A stretch of 64,000 bases of DNA from Serendipita indica DSM 11827 (lineage: Eukaryota; Basidiomycota; Agaricomycetes; Sebacinales; Serendipitaceae), in contig CAJVGD010000016.1 of NCBI GenBank assembly GCA_910890315.1, positions 248,001 to 312,000 on the forward strand. The letters are read 5' to 3'. The translations under genes were made by a program, and so were the position numbers. Within the stretch, counting starts at the first letter, position 1, and each line of letters begins with the position of its first letter. This document shows positions 32,552-44,514 of the stretch, one piece after another. Below the pieces are notes generated by a model. The model worked only from the letters and a program-made list of their open reading frames with translations. It was not told the origin of the DNA and did not search any database.

Positions 32552-35500
32552 ATGCTAGGTCGCAAACAACAAGGTGAGCCAGAACACGCTGTCCACGCGG
32601 CGGAGATGCTGCCTGGGGTTCATCTTTCGACTGCAAATCTCGTCGAAAATCAGCTCAGAAATAAGAAATAATTCTAGAATCATCATTCCCATCTCTACAT
32701 TCCGTTATCGATGCGCCATTGGCCGTCCAGTGGCCCCAGACGATCCCGCCCAACCGTCCCTGTCGGATCACTTTCAGCGACATATGACGCCTTTCAGAGC
32801 TTATTAATCCCTTCTTGAATCGTCTCTGAGCGTCAAGGATCCATTCCGAGCTGCCTGTAGGGCACATTCCCCGCCTTCTTCGTCCCCCCCCCCCAAAGCG
32901 TCCCCGTCAATTCGCCGCGTGTTGTGATTTAAAACTCAGTTCTGACCAAATTCTTACAGTCGTAGAAGAGAATTGGGATGACGACTTTGAATTTGGCAAT
33001 TCACCCCGCAACTCGCCCGTTCCGACAACGGCCCCTATCCATCATCTCGTCCACAAAACACGCTCCCAAAACTATCATGCAAGATCTAACACGGACCTCC
33101 ATTCGCAATCATCCCGAGAAGGCGGCTTTAGAACGGCCAGCCGCACCAATCTCCAACGGGCGGCCCTGTCCTCGACAAGGATTGCCCACCCACCACCCAG
33201 CTCGGCGCATTTAGCCGTCATCTCCAAAGATAGGAAAGCAAGATGGAGTGGGAATAGCGAAGAAGATTGGGATTTGGAGGAAGCGGATACTACGATGAAA
33301 GCCCCTCCCCAATTGGTTAGTTTCACTTCGGACAACCCTCCGAAGGGACTTTACTGATGTCCCTCTTTCTAGCCTCAAACGTCTGCTGCTCCTCATGCTT
33401 CCTCGCATGCGCAATCACATTCGTCCCATAACCGTGCGTCGACGGACCAAGAGAGTCAAATCGTCCATTTCAACAGTCGCCGCTCTCCTTCACCTTCTGG
33501 AAATGCATCACCCACCATGTCTGCATTCTCTATCCCACTTTCCGCCACCTCTTCCATCCGACACCACGCTGCTCCGTCCATTGGCGGTTCTTCGACAAAC
33601 TTCCTCTTACACAACGGACGTCGAAGTGTTATGGAGATTGAAAAGAGCCGACACGACCGCGAACGGAGGCGTCTCAGGAAAAAGTCTCGTCCGTCGGGTG
33701 GTGCGACACAAATGGAAGACGGCTTTGACTCGTCGGATATCCCAGCTTCCAGTGGCCAAAAGCTCGTGATACCACGTCGATACGCTGTAGGAGGTGGACG
33801 GGACGCTCATAGTTCGTCTGAATCAGACGACTCTGGCGGCGAGCTATCCGAGCTCGAAGAGGAAGCGTCTGGGCCCGGTCCCGCCACCTTGAACAAAGCC
33901 GTTGCTGCTGCTGCTGCAAACACGAGCTCGGCTGGTACTACCCAGACTCCATCTCGCGCTCCAGTCCAGCTCAAGCCGACGTCGTCGAGGCCCACTTTGG
34001 CTTCGGTCCTCTCGCCTCGCGGGTCGACTGCACCTTCAACATCTGGCACGAGGACACCTGCTGCGCCACCTTCAGGTTCCGGTGCACAAAGTGGTCCGTC
34101 CAAGTTGATTCGCAAATCGTCGAATCTTTCCAAGACGGCTTCGCCTGTCATTGGCACTCAGCAGCTCAAGCCCAAATCGTCGATCCCACTTTCGTCTACG
34201 TCTAATGTCCCTCAAATGCAAATCTCACCTGCGAGAAGTGCGACGAGTGGCCCAAGTCTTCCACCCACTTCGCCACCTCGTTCTGTCCTCGAACTGAGGG
34301 CGGCTGCCCAGCCACGACATGATGGATCAGAGGATGGACATGTAAATGATTGTGGATCGTCGATTGCTGGGTCCTCACACAAGGCTCGTACGCCGATTCT
34401 CGCTCGTCTCAGTGGTCTCAAGCGATGGAGTAAGAGTCCATCTCTCGGGGCGTCGTCCAAGCTTCCTAGTCTGGGGAGTACCACTGCTTTCCCTACGTCG
34501 CCGTCGACGACGGATGTCACCTCTACCCCTGGCTTAAAGTCGTCGAGTGGGTCCATTCGCGCAAAAACGCTTGGACTCGTCCGACGCGCCTCGCAAACGT
34601 TCCGTAACAACGATGAACCGACTCCATCTACTTCGACCTCGAACGCTGCTGCATCACCTTCTGGAAATGACGAGGGCCGTCGTGGGATGAATCCCTTTCG
34701 GCGTGTTTCGCTTACGGGGATGAAAAGACTCGTGACGGATCATCATCATCACCCACCATCCCGTCTCAGCACGGAGCAAACGCGGGATGGTGATGACGAG
34801 GCGGAGCAGCCTCCTCAGACGCTCCTCGAGCTCGCGGCTGCTAAACGCGCTGCGGCGGCCAAAGCTGAAGCGCAAAAGCAAGAAGAGCGACAAAAGGAAA
34901 AGGAGCGAAAGCGAGAGGAAAAAGAGAAAGAAAAGGCGGAACATGGCGGCAAGACGACGTCGCATCTTCGCAACTCGCTCAACTTTGCCAGTCGGCTTCG
35001 GTCAAAGTCGGGTGGGAATGATGGCAAGACAGAGGTGGCGTCTAATGTGCACAAGGATGCGGGTGCGAATATTGGTGTCGCACGTGCTCCGCATACGCTT
35101 GGACGGACTGCGGCGTTGGCAAAGGCGCCCAAGCCTCCTGTCAAGTCGTTGATGTCTGGAGTGGCCTCGTCGAGTGATGATACGTCGTCTCTTTCTGCAT
35201 CCCCCGCGTCCAGTCGTCCTCGTCAGCAGCTACCGCCAGTCCCTACGGATTCCAAGCCACGCTCGTCTGCGACTCCATCCAAGTCCGCTGCAGACTCGAT
35301 CTCTCGTGGAACGTCTCGACGACGTGAAGAGGGGAGTACGCGACATACTCGCGAAGGCACCGCGCGTCCGCCTTTGTCTACGACGAGCGCGTCCAAGTCG
35401 AGTTCATCTGGCGCGCAGCTCGATAGCACCCCCCGTGCGTTTAACAGCGTCAAGGCTCTCCCACCCACTGCGGACGCTCGTGCGGCCATTCCAGTTGAAT

Positions 35501-36977
35501 ATCGCATGACGAATACCGCCGATGATCGAGCGTCGTTGACGCCCACGACTGCTGCTACGATGGGTCGTGCCATGGGTGCTACTGTTCAGGAGAAAAAGGA
35601 GCCCGGAGGAGTAGCGTCGGCGAGGCGCAGCGGCATGCGCACGGTTCGTCTTCGCGGCGTGGTGGTGAGCTTAGGATTCCGTCGAGGATTAGTATGAAGC
35701 AAGGCGCGTTGAAGCGTGAGCTCGAGGCTGTCAAAGAGTTTGCGAGCAGCGTCGAAGGTGGGTTTTTTTTGGATGTTTTTCTAGCAGGATCTGATAAGTT
35801 TTCAGAGCTCAAGCGGTTCCAGTCGACGTATCATGACATCCTCAATAGTCTGCCTGCGTCTCGTCGCAATACTTCTTCGCGCTCGGCGGCGAGACAACTC
35901 GCTGCGGTCGAGAATGTGAGCTCGCAGTATGCGCTTTGGTGGGAGTGTGCAGAGCTCCTTGTCGAACTTGGTGGTGCTGCACCTCCTACGGTTGCTGGGA
36001 CACCAATTCACGAGGATATTCCTGCGAGTACGAGCGCCTACAGTACCTCTGGTGCGTATTCTCATATCATATGGGTTCGATACTCATGTCTTGATAGGAA
36101 CCCAGCGCTCCTTTTCAGCACCTCTAGTCATGGCGACCTCAGCCACCGACAGCTCAATCTTCTTCGCCAGATGCTCTCGACACCCAATCCACGTTCCTTT
36201 AACGAAGCCGTCGCCTCTATTAACCCCAGCACGTCGCAAGCGACACTCTCCTCGCAGCAGAGCAGTCGAAGTACTGCCGAAGACTCGACGAGGCCCCGAC
36301 GACCGGGTCACTATCGCGAATTGAGTGGATCTGGCTCTGACCACGTCATGTCCGACCAGGCGTCGACGACGGGTAACAAGAGCAGTATCGACTCGCGCGA
36401 CAGCCATGACCCGGCGTCAATGAGAGGTGGCAACTATCCTTATTATCACGGTACCTGGAAGCACAGTGTGCGCTCTGGAACACCGGCTGGAACTTCGTCG
36501 ACGACGGGTAGTCGACCAAGCCTCGCTGGCATGTTTGCTAATAGTCGCGATATTACGCCCACCAATGCCCCCAAGTCAAAGGACAGCTCTGCATACGAAA
36601 GCAGCTCGTCTGCTGCTGGACAGACTGGCGGAGACGGCAGCGGTTCGGATTGGGATGCCGAGTCGGACGGGGATAAAAACACGTCTGCGTCTCGACATCT
36701 CCCGTCTCTCCCTTCTCCTTCGACGACGACTTCTTCTCTCGACTCTCTTCCCATGCGTCTTGCACTCACACCGGAGAATATCGCGCCCTTGCTCGCTTAT
36801 GCGAAAGAAGTCAAGGCGCGGCTTTCCGAGTGTCTGCAAGAGCTGGGCCAAATCAAGAACGATACCAATAATACCATTCCGATGAACGTCCATGCTGTGC
36901 CTGTCGCTCAACCACTCGCCAGCGAAGGACGACGACGAGAGCAGGGATCCGGCACCTCGACGATTCGTCGTGCGTGA
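32552..36977 (+). CDS. Byr4/Bfa1-like septation/mitotic-exit regulator (candidate), with frame breaks
   Basis: The proposed exons are 32552..32573, 32960..33315, 33373..35757 and 35806..36977. The first exon (MLGRKQQ) joins in phase over a 386-bp intron to VVEENWDDDFEFGNS. That acidic WDxDFE-type motif, with a second NSEEDWDLEEAD, is characteristic of Byr4/Bfa1-like and related septation-network proteins. The long middle is Ser/Pro/Lys-rich and disordered. The C-terminal part has QYALWWECAELLVELGG, HGDLSHRQLNLLRQML and a final conserved LALTPENIAPLLAYAKEVK. Byr4/Bfa1 is the scaffold of the two-part GAP that restrains the septation GTPase at the spindle pole. Near 35605 the frame is lost by one base in a C run; the inverted copy at 44.7 kb is continuous there. 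A second one-base problem may exist near 36115 in a T run. Family assignment is moderate. Confidence 0.6.
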
Positions 36978-37754
36978 GGGTCGGAACGTCATATCCCTAC
37001 ATCTCGTCTCTACTCTATCCCTCTCGGGCCGACACCTACGTTTGGCACCTCTTCTGTTTAAACTGTGTGTAGCACCAATGTATCGCAACACGGACGCTTT
37101 CTTTTCTTGACTTATCGGAATCTCTCGGCAATGGTCGACGAGTCTCTCCCTTGATTTGCTGTACTTGTACTTGCTAAAACAATGGAATGGAACTCTGATT
37201 TCTCTCTCATCCATGATGGGCGCGAACGTGTATTCATCAAAGAACTTTGACAGGATGTCAATCGATAATTTCTATATTAATGACTCCCAGCACTCCTATG
37301 CAATGTCGGACTTGATGATCATAGCGACTTGAACATCTGCTGCGTGATTTGTCGCGATACCTCCCTAACACACCCAGGGGCTGGGCGTTCACGCCTGTCA
37401 TCTTCAACTCTGAAGAATGCCAAGCTCCTTTGCTGTTCAGCATGTACTTTGCATAGCCCTCGTGCTGCCATTCAGCCCATGGTATCTCCCACAGCGCGGT
37501 TGGGTCATCACACCATCGTCAAAACCAGATATGTGAGAGGATTGAAGTGTATAGACGATGAAGAAGGCTGAGTTACACGAAAGGTCTGTTGGCATATGGT
37601 ATGAATGAAAATGCCTATAGGACCCGTACCTCGTACATAGGCTGGTCGATACCAGTGATGAATCAGCGGCCGCGGGAAGCGTAGACTACCCATATGTATA
37701 AAACATGTACGTGCCAATATCCCCTGCAACAGCTATTCGCCGCTGTAGGTAGAA
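36978..37754. repeat. Spacer S1 downstream of the Byr4/Bfa1-like gene (repeated at 40.8-41.3 kb)
   Basis: From about 37080 to 37600 this matches 40790-41300 in the same orientation (for example CACGGACGCTTTCTT, TCGGAATCTCTCGGCAATGG, CATCTGCTGCGTGATT). Part of it (37290-37400) resembles a piece of the SLY1 coding region at 49160-49240 (GTCGGACTTGG, CTGCTGCGT). It thus appears to be the old junction between the two flanking genes, copied with each unit. Confidence 0.6.
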
Positions 37755-38833
37755 ATGGAAGAGTTAGAGACTCGTGTTGGGATTGATATGTTGCGCATCA
37801 TCTCGATGATCATTTGGAGTCTGATTTAAAGTGTCTTCGTATATGGCTGCTTATCGTCCTTCCCATCGCTTTCCGCAAACGGGGGTCTGAACTGCCGCGG
37901 AGATGCGACGATTGTGGACTGGCTGGAAGGAAGTGAGTTTAAGAACCCTCTCTGTGGTATTCCGTGCCTAAGCGGGGGAATGTGTATGAGCAGGGTGAGG
38001 ACCATACCGGTGATGACTTTATGTGAATAAAATGAGCCCAATAGGATCCAGCGCATTCCTTGGTCCTCCCTCCCCATCAAGTATCGTATCTAGCAAGTCC
38101 TAAATGTCCTCAGTAAGGCCATATCGCGAGAGGGAATATGGACGTGTCCCAAGCGTGATGCGCAATTCATCTCCTCGTGAGTCGTTGCCTTCATCAATGC
38201 GTGTCTCTTCCATCCTATTGCTCCCTCGTACTTGTCCTCGACCATCCCACCAGTGGATTTCGACTCCCTCCCGTCCCCACACCCCGTCTTGTACGCACCA
38301 GTAATCGAGGTGTCCAGAGAGGCTGATAAAACATCCTATCCACCAGGAATACCACCTGGCTGATATTACAGCCTAATTTCGTCGTCTCCAGCACAGGAAA
38401 GCGTCTCCAACTCTTCGCCCGCTTGGGACAACGTCCCCGTCCCGATCATCGACGCAGTCTGGGGGCATCGTCCCTTTGGCTCCAGCATACCTGCCGTGCG
38501 TCAGTCTCTTGGAATCTGAAAGCGGAACCAACGCTCACTGGCGACACCCACCCAAATAGGCAGACGCTCAACGTGATCCACGGCTAACGAACCAACGCGC
38601 CCCAACTCAGAGGCTCTCTCTTGATAAGAAAAGGCAGACTAGACTCCGAGTTTGGTCCACAGGCATCAAAGAGTCTTGTGAGTATCTCATCGGTGCACGG
38701 CCTCATCAGGAAGCTCAGTTAACTCCTCGTATTTCTCATTTCTCAGCACATCAAGTGGACAAACGGAAGCAACTTGCATTTACTCGCTGCTACAACGGAT
38801 CAACGACTTGGGGGGCCGAGGCTACTCAGCACT

Positions 38834-39042
38834 TCAGCACTTGCACTCGCCAGTCTTGCATTGGCTACAACAAGGCTCAGAATACTGTCGAATATCAGGA
38901 GAGGGGGCATACCAGGCATCACCGCAGCCGCAAGAAGAGCCACCGCAGTTCTGGTTGACAGGGACAATGGTTTGCTGGACGGACGCTCGTATCAGTACCA
39001 GAGCCAGAGGGCCAAGGAGGGAGAGGGACGTACAGAGATCAT
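38834..39042 (-). CDS. Metallothionein MT-C (33 residues, three exons)
   Basis: Exons 39042..39034, 38974..38913 and 38864..38834 with introns of 59 and 48 bp (GTACGT/GTCCAG and GTATGC/TTGTAG). The product has 33 residues, starts MISQTIVPVNQN and has seven cysteines at the same positions as MT-A (13, 18, 20, 24, 26, 31, 33), ending CKC. The encoded protein is identical to that of MT-B in the inverted arm. Exon lengths 9/62/31 recur in all copies of the units. A TATA-like box (minus-strand CATAAAA, at 39121-39127) lies about 80 bp upstream, and a short tandem repeat of a 9-mer lies in the leader. Function inferred from the family: cytosolic copper binding and detoxification. Confidence 0.85.
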
Positions 39043-39049
39043 GGTGAGT

Positions 39050-39095
39050 TTGATTTGTTCGAAGTGTTCGAGGTGTTCGAGGTGTTCGAGATGCT
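39050..39095 (-). repeat. Tandem 9-bp repeats in the MT-C leader
   Basis: On the coding (minus) strand, CTCGAACAC-type units are repeated about four times immediately upstream of the ATG. The same array precedes MT-B; MT-D retains only about one unit. Confidence 0.7.
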
Positions 39096-39884
39096 CAACT
39101 CGTGCCAGCATCCAGCCGCCTTTTATGCGTTTTCGAGGCACCCCTCCCTAAATCCCGGTTACGTGAACAGCTAACCGAGGTGACATCGCCTACTCAACCG
39201 AGACGCGAGCATTACCAAGCTTAGCAGCGTATATTGACGTGAATCAAGCTCGCTCCCTCGATCGGCGGCAAGCAGCTTACGATAGCCAGCCTCAACTGGC
39301 CTTGTGATTGGATGGTAACAACGTAAATCCATTATCCAGGCGCGAGTGAAGGCCCAGAGGAGGGCGTTATCTTAGCGTCAATCAAGGTCCGCCCGCTATG
39401 GACTTCCTCAAAGGGGTACTACAGCATCAAGAGTCATGCCGTGTACAAAATGTATGTATGCACGTACCTTAACGCATCGTTCAATGCCTCGTTGCTGATC
39501 TTGTGAACGTTTTCAGAGGTGGCAGCCATGACACAAAAGACTGATCAAAGGGCCGTATGGATGATGGCGGCCTTCTTTGACAGAATGGAACTCGCGGGTA
39601 GAAAATTCAAACGTAATTTGGCGCGCTTGAAGAGACTGCACAATTGACTCGAGCGCGGGACATTCTTTTGTCATTATTGGCGGAGCAAAGGAGCTGTCAA
39701 CTGTATGAAACCAATCCGTACGATGATGATTGTGGCTATCGATTGAATTTGGATACAAGTGTTGAGAGGTGCACTTCCTCGTGAGTCCCTGAATAGCGTT
39801 CGGAGACCAACCGAATTCTACTTGACATGAGGCCTTCATAGGTGCACTCATACTCTTGAATATTCCCTAAATCGCCGACCCGTC

Positions 39885-40745
39885 GCACAAGGCCAATCCA
39901 CCGATTCTGGCTCGTCGTAGCTGTCTCAAGTGATGGAGCAAAGGTCCATCTCCCAAGCAAGCTTCTCAGTATAGAAGACCCCGAAATTTCCATCTACCAC
40001 GAGCGTCTCCTCTCCCACACTGGGTGCTACTGGACTGAATTCGTCGCCCGGTCCCTTTCGCGCCAAGACGCTCGGACCTGTTGAATGTACCTAGCAGGCG
40101 TTCCGAAACAACGGTGGACCGATTCCGTCTACTTCCACCCTGAACAATTGTTGGGTGACAACGACCACTTGGTAATAAGTACTCAGCCCGGGCTGTTAGG
40201 CCCCTCTATATGGTGGGCAAGCTCGTGTAGAATCTAGTTCTATGTACACGAGTTTATATAGATTGATATGACTAATCCATGAGTAATCATCCATCTTAAA
40301 AGTAAAGCCGCGCATAATCCTTGATTACTTCATCTGGCTAATCTCCAACAACAATGCTGCGCCACCCTCTGGGAACGACGAAGGACGTTATAGGATGAAT
40401 CCCTTTCGACGTGCTTTGCTTATGGAGATGAAGGCTCGTGGTGGAGCATTAATATCATCAAAAATTGCGTCCCAGCACGGAGCACATGCGCGACGGCGAC
40501 GACAAGGCTCGAGCAGCTTCCCGGACGCCCCTCGAGCCCTCTGGCCAAACATCCTGCGGCAGCCAAAGCCAAAGCGCACATCGGCTACTCCGTCCAAGTC
40601 CACTGCAGGCTATATATCTCGTGTGACGTCGCAACAACGTAAAGGTGCGAGTACGCGACATGCCGTCAAGGTCATTGTGCGTCCGCCTCTATCCACCGCG
40701 ACGAGTGCGTCTAAGTCGAGTTCATCTGGCACGTAGGTCGATAGT
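39885..40745 (+). pseudogene. Fragment F1 of the Byr4/Bfa1-like gene (direct), split by a solo LTR
   Basis: 39885..40143 matches 34375..34640 of the intact gene (CCGATTCTGGCTCGTC, TCTACCACGAGCG, CTTCCACC), and 40356..40745 matches about 34650..34760 and then 35260..35430 (GAATCCCTTTCGACGTG, CGTCCAAGTC, GTTCATCTGGC). The internal ~500 bp corresponding to the Ala/Glu/Lys-rich part is missing. By eye identity is about 75-80 percent. It is not expected to be expressed. Confidence 0.75.
40149..40350. mobile_element. Solo LTR of an LTR retrotransposon (202 bp)
   Basis: The element begins TGTTGG and ends CCAACA and is flanked by the 5-bp direct repeat ACAAT (40144..40148 and 40351..40355), the classical mark of LTR-element integration. 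It interrupts fragment F1, so it inserted after that copy was made. No internal coding region is present; it is a fossil left by recombination between two LTRs. Family (Copia or Gypsy) cannot be told from the LTR alone. Confidence 0.75.
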
Positions 40746-40789
40746 ATGCCCCTTGCGTTTGACAGCGTCAAGGCTCTCCCACAGATGGC

Positions 40790-41300
40790 AAACACGGACG
40801 CTTTCTTTCTTGAATTATCGGAATCTCTCGGCAATGGTCGAGGAGTCTCCCTCTATTTGCTGTATTTGTACTTGTTAAAATAATGGAATGGAACTCTGAT
40901 TGCTCTCTCATCATTGATGGGCACGAACGTGTATCAATCAAAGAACTTTGACAAGGTAAAGTCCAATCGATGATTTCTACACCAATGATTCCCAGCCTTC
41001 CTATGCAGTGTCGGACTTGGCTTGATTGTGCTTGGAATGATCGTAGCGACTCGAGCATCTGCTGCGTGATTGTCGCGATATCTCCTTAACACGCCCAAGG
41101 ACCGGGTTTTTACGCCTTCTAACTTCAACTCTGAAGAAATCCAAGCTCCTTTCCTGTTCAGTGTGTACTTTGCGGAGCCCTCGTGATGCCACCGGACCCA
41201 TCTCCCACGGCTGGGCCATCATACCATTGTCACACTGACTATTTGAGGTAAGAGTACAACAAGAAGAAAGCTGAATGATGTGAAAGTCTGTTGGCATCCG
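40790..41300 (+). repeat. Spacer S2, direct copy of S1
   Basis: Matches 37080..37600 with scattered differences; ends at a shared TCTGTTGGCAT (37583 and 41285). It sets the period of the direct duplication at about 3.7 kb. Confidence 0.65.
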
Positions 41301-41469
41301 CACGGGTAGTGGGAGGGCCTATGATTGGACCGCAAACATCTGATTGCATCGGCCCCTGTGAATTGGCAGCCACAGGAGAACTAGAATGGATTATCCGTGT
41401 TCGTAGGAGATGTATGTAGCAATATCCCCTGCGAACTCTATTTGCCATTGTAGGTAGAGTTGGGAGAGC

Positions 41470-43560
41470 AGCGGCTCATGATGAGATCGATATGCCGCGA
41501 ATCATCTCAACAATCAGTTGAAGCCTAATGTGAAGTCCCATCGTACATGAGGTGCTGTCGTCTTTCCCATCGCTCTCAGCGAAGCGGGTTGACCCGCCAC
41601 AGAAATACGACGATTGTGACTGGCTGGAAGCTAGTGAATGTAGGAATCTTCTCTTTTGGATTCCGTACCTGAGCGAGGAAATGCGTATGAGCGGGGCGAG
41701 GACCATACCGGTGATGACTTTATGTGAATAAAATGAGCCCAGTAGGATGCAGCGCATTCCTTGGTTTCCCCCATCAAATATCGTATCTCGCAAATCCTGA
41801 AGCTCCTCATTAAGGCCCTATCGCCAGATTGTATATGGACGCGTATCCCAAGTGTGATGCAATGATTGCGCAATCATCTGCTCGTGAGGCATCCTCTTAA
41901 TCGGCGTGTGTCCGTTGCATCTTTCCGATATCTTGTGCTCGCCCTCAAGCACCGCACCGGCAGTTTTGGAGGGGGTCTCCACCTTTCGTATGGACCAGGG
42001 AATCGAAAGGTTTGGCTGTGCAGAGTGGCTAATAGGCACCATATACACCCATCAAAGCTATTAGAATACTCCATACTACTCCTCTCGCGGCCACCCGAAG
42101 AGACATATGCTCAACCGACGCTCAACGTGATCCATGGCTGACGAACTAGCGCGCGCCAAATCAGAGGCTCCTTGTGATACAGCCAACGGTCTAGATCTTG
42201 AATTTGGTCCACAGGAGTCAAAGAGGGATGTGAGGATCTCATCAGAGCACGCGTTATCAGGAATCTCAATTGTTTTCTCATCTCTCAGCACGGCAAGTGA
42301 AAAACAGGAAAAGGTTGAATTTCCTAGTCTTTACAACGAATTCGCAACTTCAAAGGCAAGACTGCTTAGCACTTCAGCACTTGCACTCGCCGGCCTTGCA
42401 TTGGCTACGAACAAGTCTCAGAATAATGTCGAATATATAAGGATAGGAATCATACCAGGAATCGCCGCAGTTGCACGAAGAGCTACCGCAGTTCTGGTTG
42501 ACAGGGACAATGATTTCCTATACGCTTTATCAGTACCAGTGTTTTTCACCACGGAGGTACAAGTATGGAGAGGGACACACAGAGATCATGGTAAGTTTGA
42601 CTTGTTCGAGACGTCCAACTCTTGCCAGGATCCAGCCGCCTTTTATGCTGTTCTTGAGGCTCTTCCTGGAAAGCCGTAGTATGAACAGCTAGCGAGGTGA
42701 CATCGCATACCGAGTCGAGGTGCGATCATCACCACGTTCGTGCCAAGTATGGCAGGGTATGTTGACATAATCATTCTGTCTATGGGAAATGGCCTCGGCT
42801 GGTGTAACGATTGGATGGCGTAGCGTAATTGCCTCATCCAACTGCCTCTACAGAGTGGGGCCCAGAGAAGAGCATTTTCTTAGGGTCAAAACAAACGTGT
42901 CGTGCTGAAGATTACAGAAGGCATAGGGTGGCCTCGAGAGCCATCCTGTACAAAATAGACGCACCATTTTTCCCTAACTTGTGGATGGCCTCATGGACGA
43001 TTATCGAAGCACTTTGGATGATCAAGAAAGGTCCTGGTACGTCACAACGGCTGATTTCCCATGTCGATAATGTATGGGTGTGCTCCATCAGCGGCGACTG
43101 CCAAGCCCAGATTTGGCCGACAAGAAAGTTCCGTCAGACCCTCAAAGAGGCTGGAGCATTTGATCTAGCGGAGGTAATAATATCGACGGGCGCCTTGCTA
43201 TCTCCCCCAAAAGTCTACCCTCAATGCCTTGATATCTACAAGGTACGCTATTGGTGCACTCGGAAGGCACTTTCCCCAGGGGCGAGAGGAAGACAGATAT
43301 AGATGATGGGGTACTCCGACAGAAACGTATCCGCGGATGGAACAAACGGAATGGCGCACTTGAAATGACTGATAATCCACTCAGTCGTGGACATTCTCTC
43401 CTTATCGCTAGCAAAGGATAGGTACCGTCAACTATACGAACTTATTTGATACGATGGTGATTCAAGTCGGCGTTTTAAATCAGGATACAAGTATCCCGAG
43501 CGTCCGAACACCACCCGAGTTCGACTTGACATGAGGCATTCATAGGTCTACTCATACTCT
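41470..43560 (+). repeat. Segmental unit M carrying metallothionein MT-D
   Basis: Direct-orientation copy of unit L. It is clearly older or faster evolving than the L/R pair: substitutions and indels are frequent outside the metallothionein exons. Recognisable anchors include CATACCGGTGATGACTTTAT (about 41706, also near 38005) and GTTCTGGTTGACAGGGACAA (about 42491, also 38949). Confidence 0.7.
42374..42589 (-). CDS. Metallothionein MT-D (33 residues, three exons)
   Basis: Exons 42589..42581, 42517..42456 and 42404..42374; lengths 9, 62 and 31 nt, the same as MT-B and MT-C. The introns (63 and 51 bp, GTGTGT/ACGTATAG-type and GTATGA/TCGTAG) differ in sequence from those of the other copies. 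The 33-residue product starts MISEIIVPVNQN, keeps all seven cysteines and ends CKAGECKC. Changes relative to MT-B/C are mostly conservative. Retention of a clean reading frame and splice sites inside a strongly decayed unit suggests selection to keep this gene. Confidence 0.82.
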
Positions 43561-43564
43561 TGAA

Positions 43565-44125
43565 GGGCCTATCAATTGCTGACTCGCCTCACAAGTCAAT
43601 CCACCGATTCCGGCTCGTCTCAGCTGCGCAGCGCTGTCTCAAGGAATGAGGCAGAGATCCATGCCCTTCACAATCTAGGAAGTCTCGGATCTACCATAGA
43701 CCATGGATCTCTCATCTCCACACTTGGGTGCTACTGGCCTGAAGTCGTTGACCAGCTCATTCATACCAAGATACTCGGACTCGTCCAACAGGCCTCGCAC
43801 ACGTACTGAAACAGTGATGAGCTGACTTCATCTACTTCCACCTGAAATACTGCTGCACCTTCTGAGGAGGAAATCGTGGTCTGAATTCCTGTTTCGCCTA
43901 CAGGGATGAAGAGGCTTGAATCATAGTCACTGGACATAGCGGAACAGACATGTATTTGTGACAACGAGGTGAAGCAACCATTCGGATACTCTTCGAGCTC
44001 GAGGTGGCAAAACTGCCGCAGCAGCAAAAGTCCAAGCGTAAAAGCAAGAGGAAGACAGAGAAAAGAAGAAACCTTCAGAGGAAAGGTTAAAGGAAAACGT
44101 GGAAGATTTCTCGATGTCTGATGAT
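43565..44125 (+). pseudogene. Fragment F2 of the Byr4/Bfa1-like gene (direct, strongly decayed)
   Basis: Matches 34375..34950 of the intact gene in order (CCGATTCCGGCTCGTCTCAG, TACTCGGACTCGTCCAACAGGC in part, TTCGAGCTCGAGGTGGC, AAAAGCAAGAGGAAGA). Many substitutions and frame losses make it the most diverged copy. It follows unit M exactly as F1 follows unit L. Confidence 0.7.
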
Positions 44126-44514
44126 GCCTCACAGAGAGGTGAAGAAGGGATGCGGCGTACCTGGGAAGGCTGCTACTCTTTACTATCCATACCCACTAGG
44201 TGAGGTGTATTTGTAATTTCATTTTCCGCATTATTTATCTGTACAAGTTGTCGCAGGCTTACTCTTATACATGTTTCGGGGCATACAGGCGCACGAGTTA
44301 GGGGTGGCCTTGGGTCGGATCGCGGGCTCACACGTACCATCCCCGCCGTGGTCTGTGAGTCAAAACTTTTGCCACTGCCTTTTCTATTCCGCATGTATAG
44401 ACATAAATACATACATATATCTTTAATACTTCTTTTCGTGAGGAGCTGGCTTCCACTGCTCCTTTGTTCTCGCAGAACGGCGAAGACTCTGGTCTCCAAC
44501 CAGGACCAAAACAT
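44126..44514. other. Unexplained spacer between two opposed gene fragments
   Basis: Lies at the turning point between the direct copies (F2) and the inverted copies (F3). It does not match the Byr4/Bfa1-like gene. No open frame, terminal repeats or target duplication were found. Confidence 0.35.

Larger units (their letters stand above)
37755..39880 (+). repeat. Segmental unit L carrying metallothionein MT-C
   Basis: This arm is the mirror image of unit R (45880..47945). Between 38104 and 39042 paired positions sum to exactly 85711, so about 1 kb has no net indel, and identity looks above 95 percent by eye. Outside that core the arms diverge more. A third, more diverged copy in direct orientation is unit M (41470..43560). 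Confidence 0.8.

Noticed and set aside
33395-36885. Several long overlapping ORFs on both strands over the Byr4/Bfa1-like gene
   Set aside because: The Ser/Arg-rich low-complexity sequence keeps several frames open. Only the frame continued by splice sites and matched by the copies was kept.
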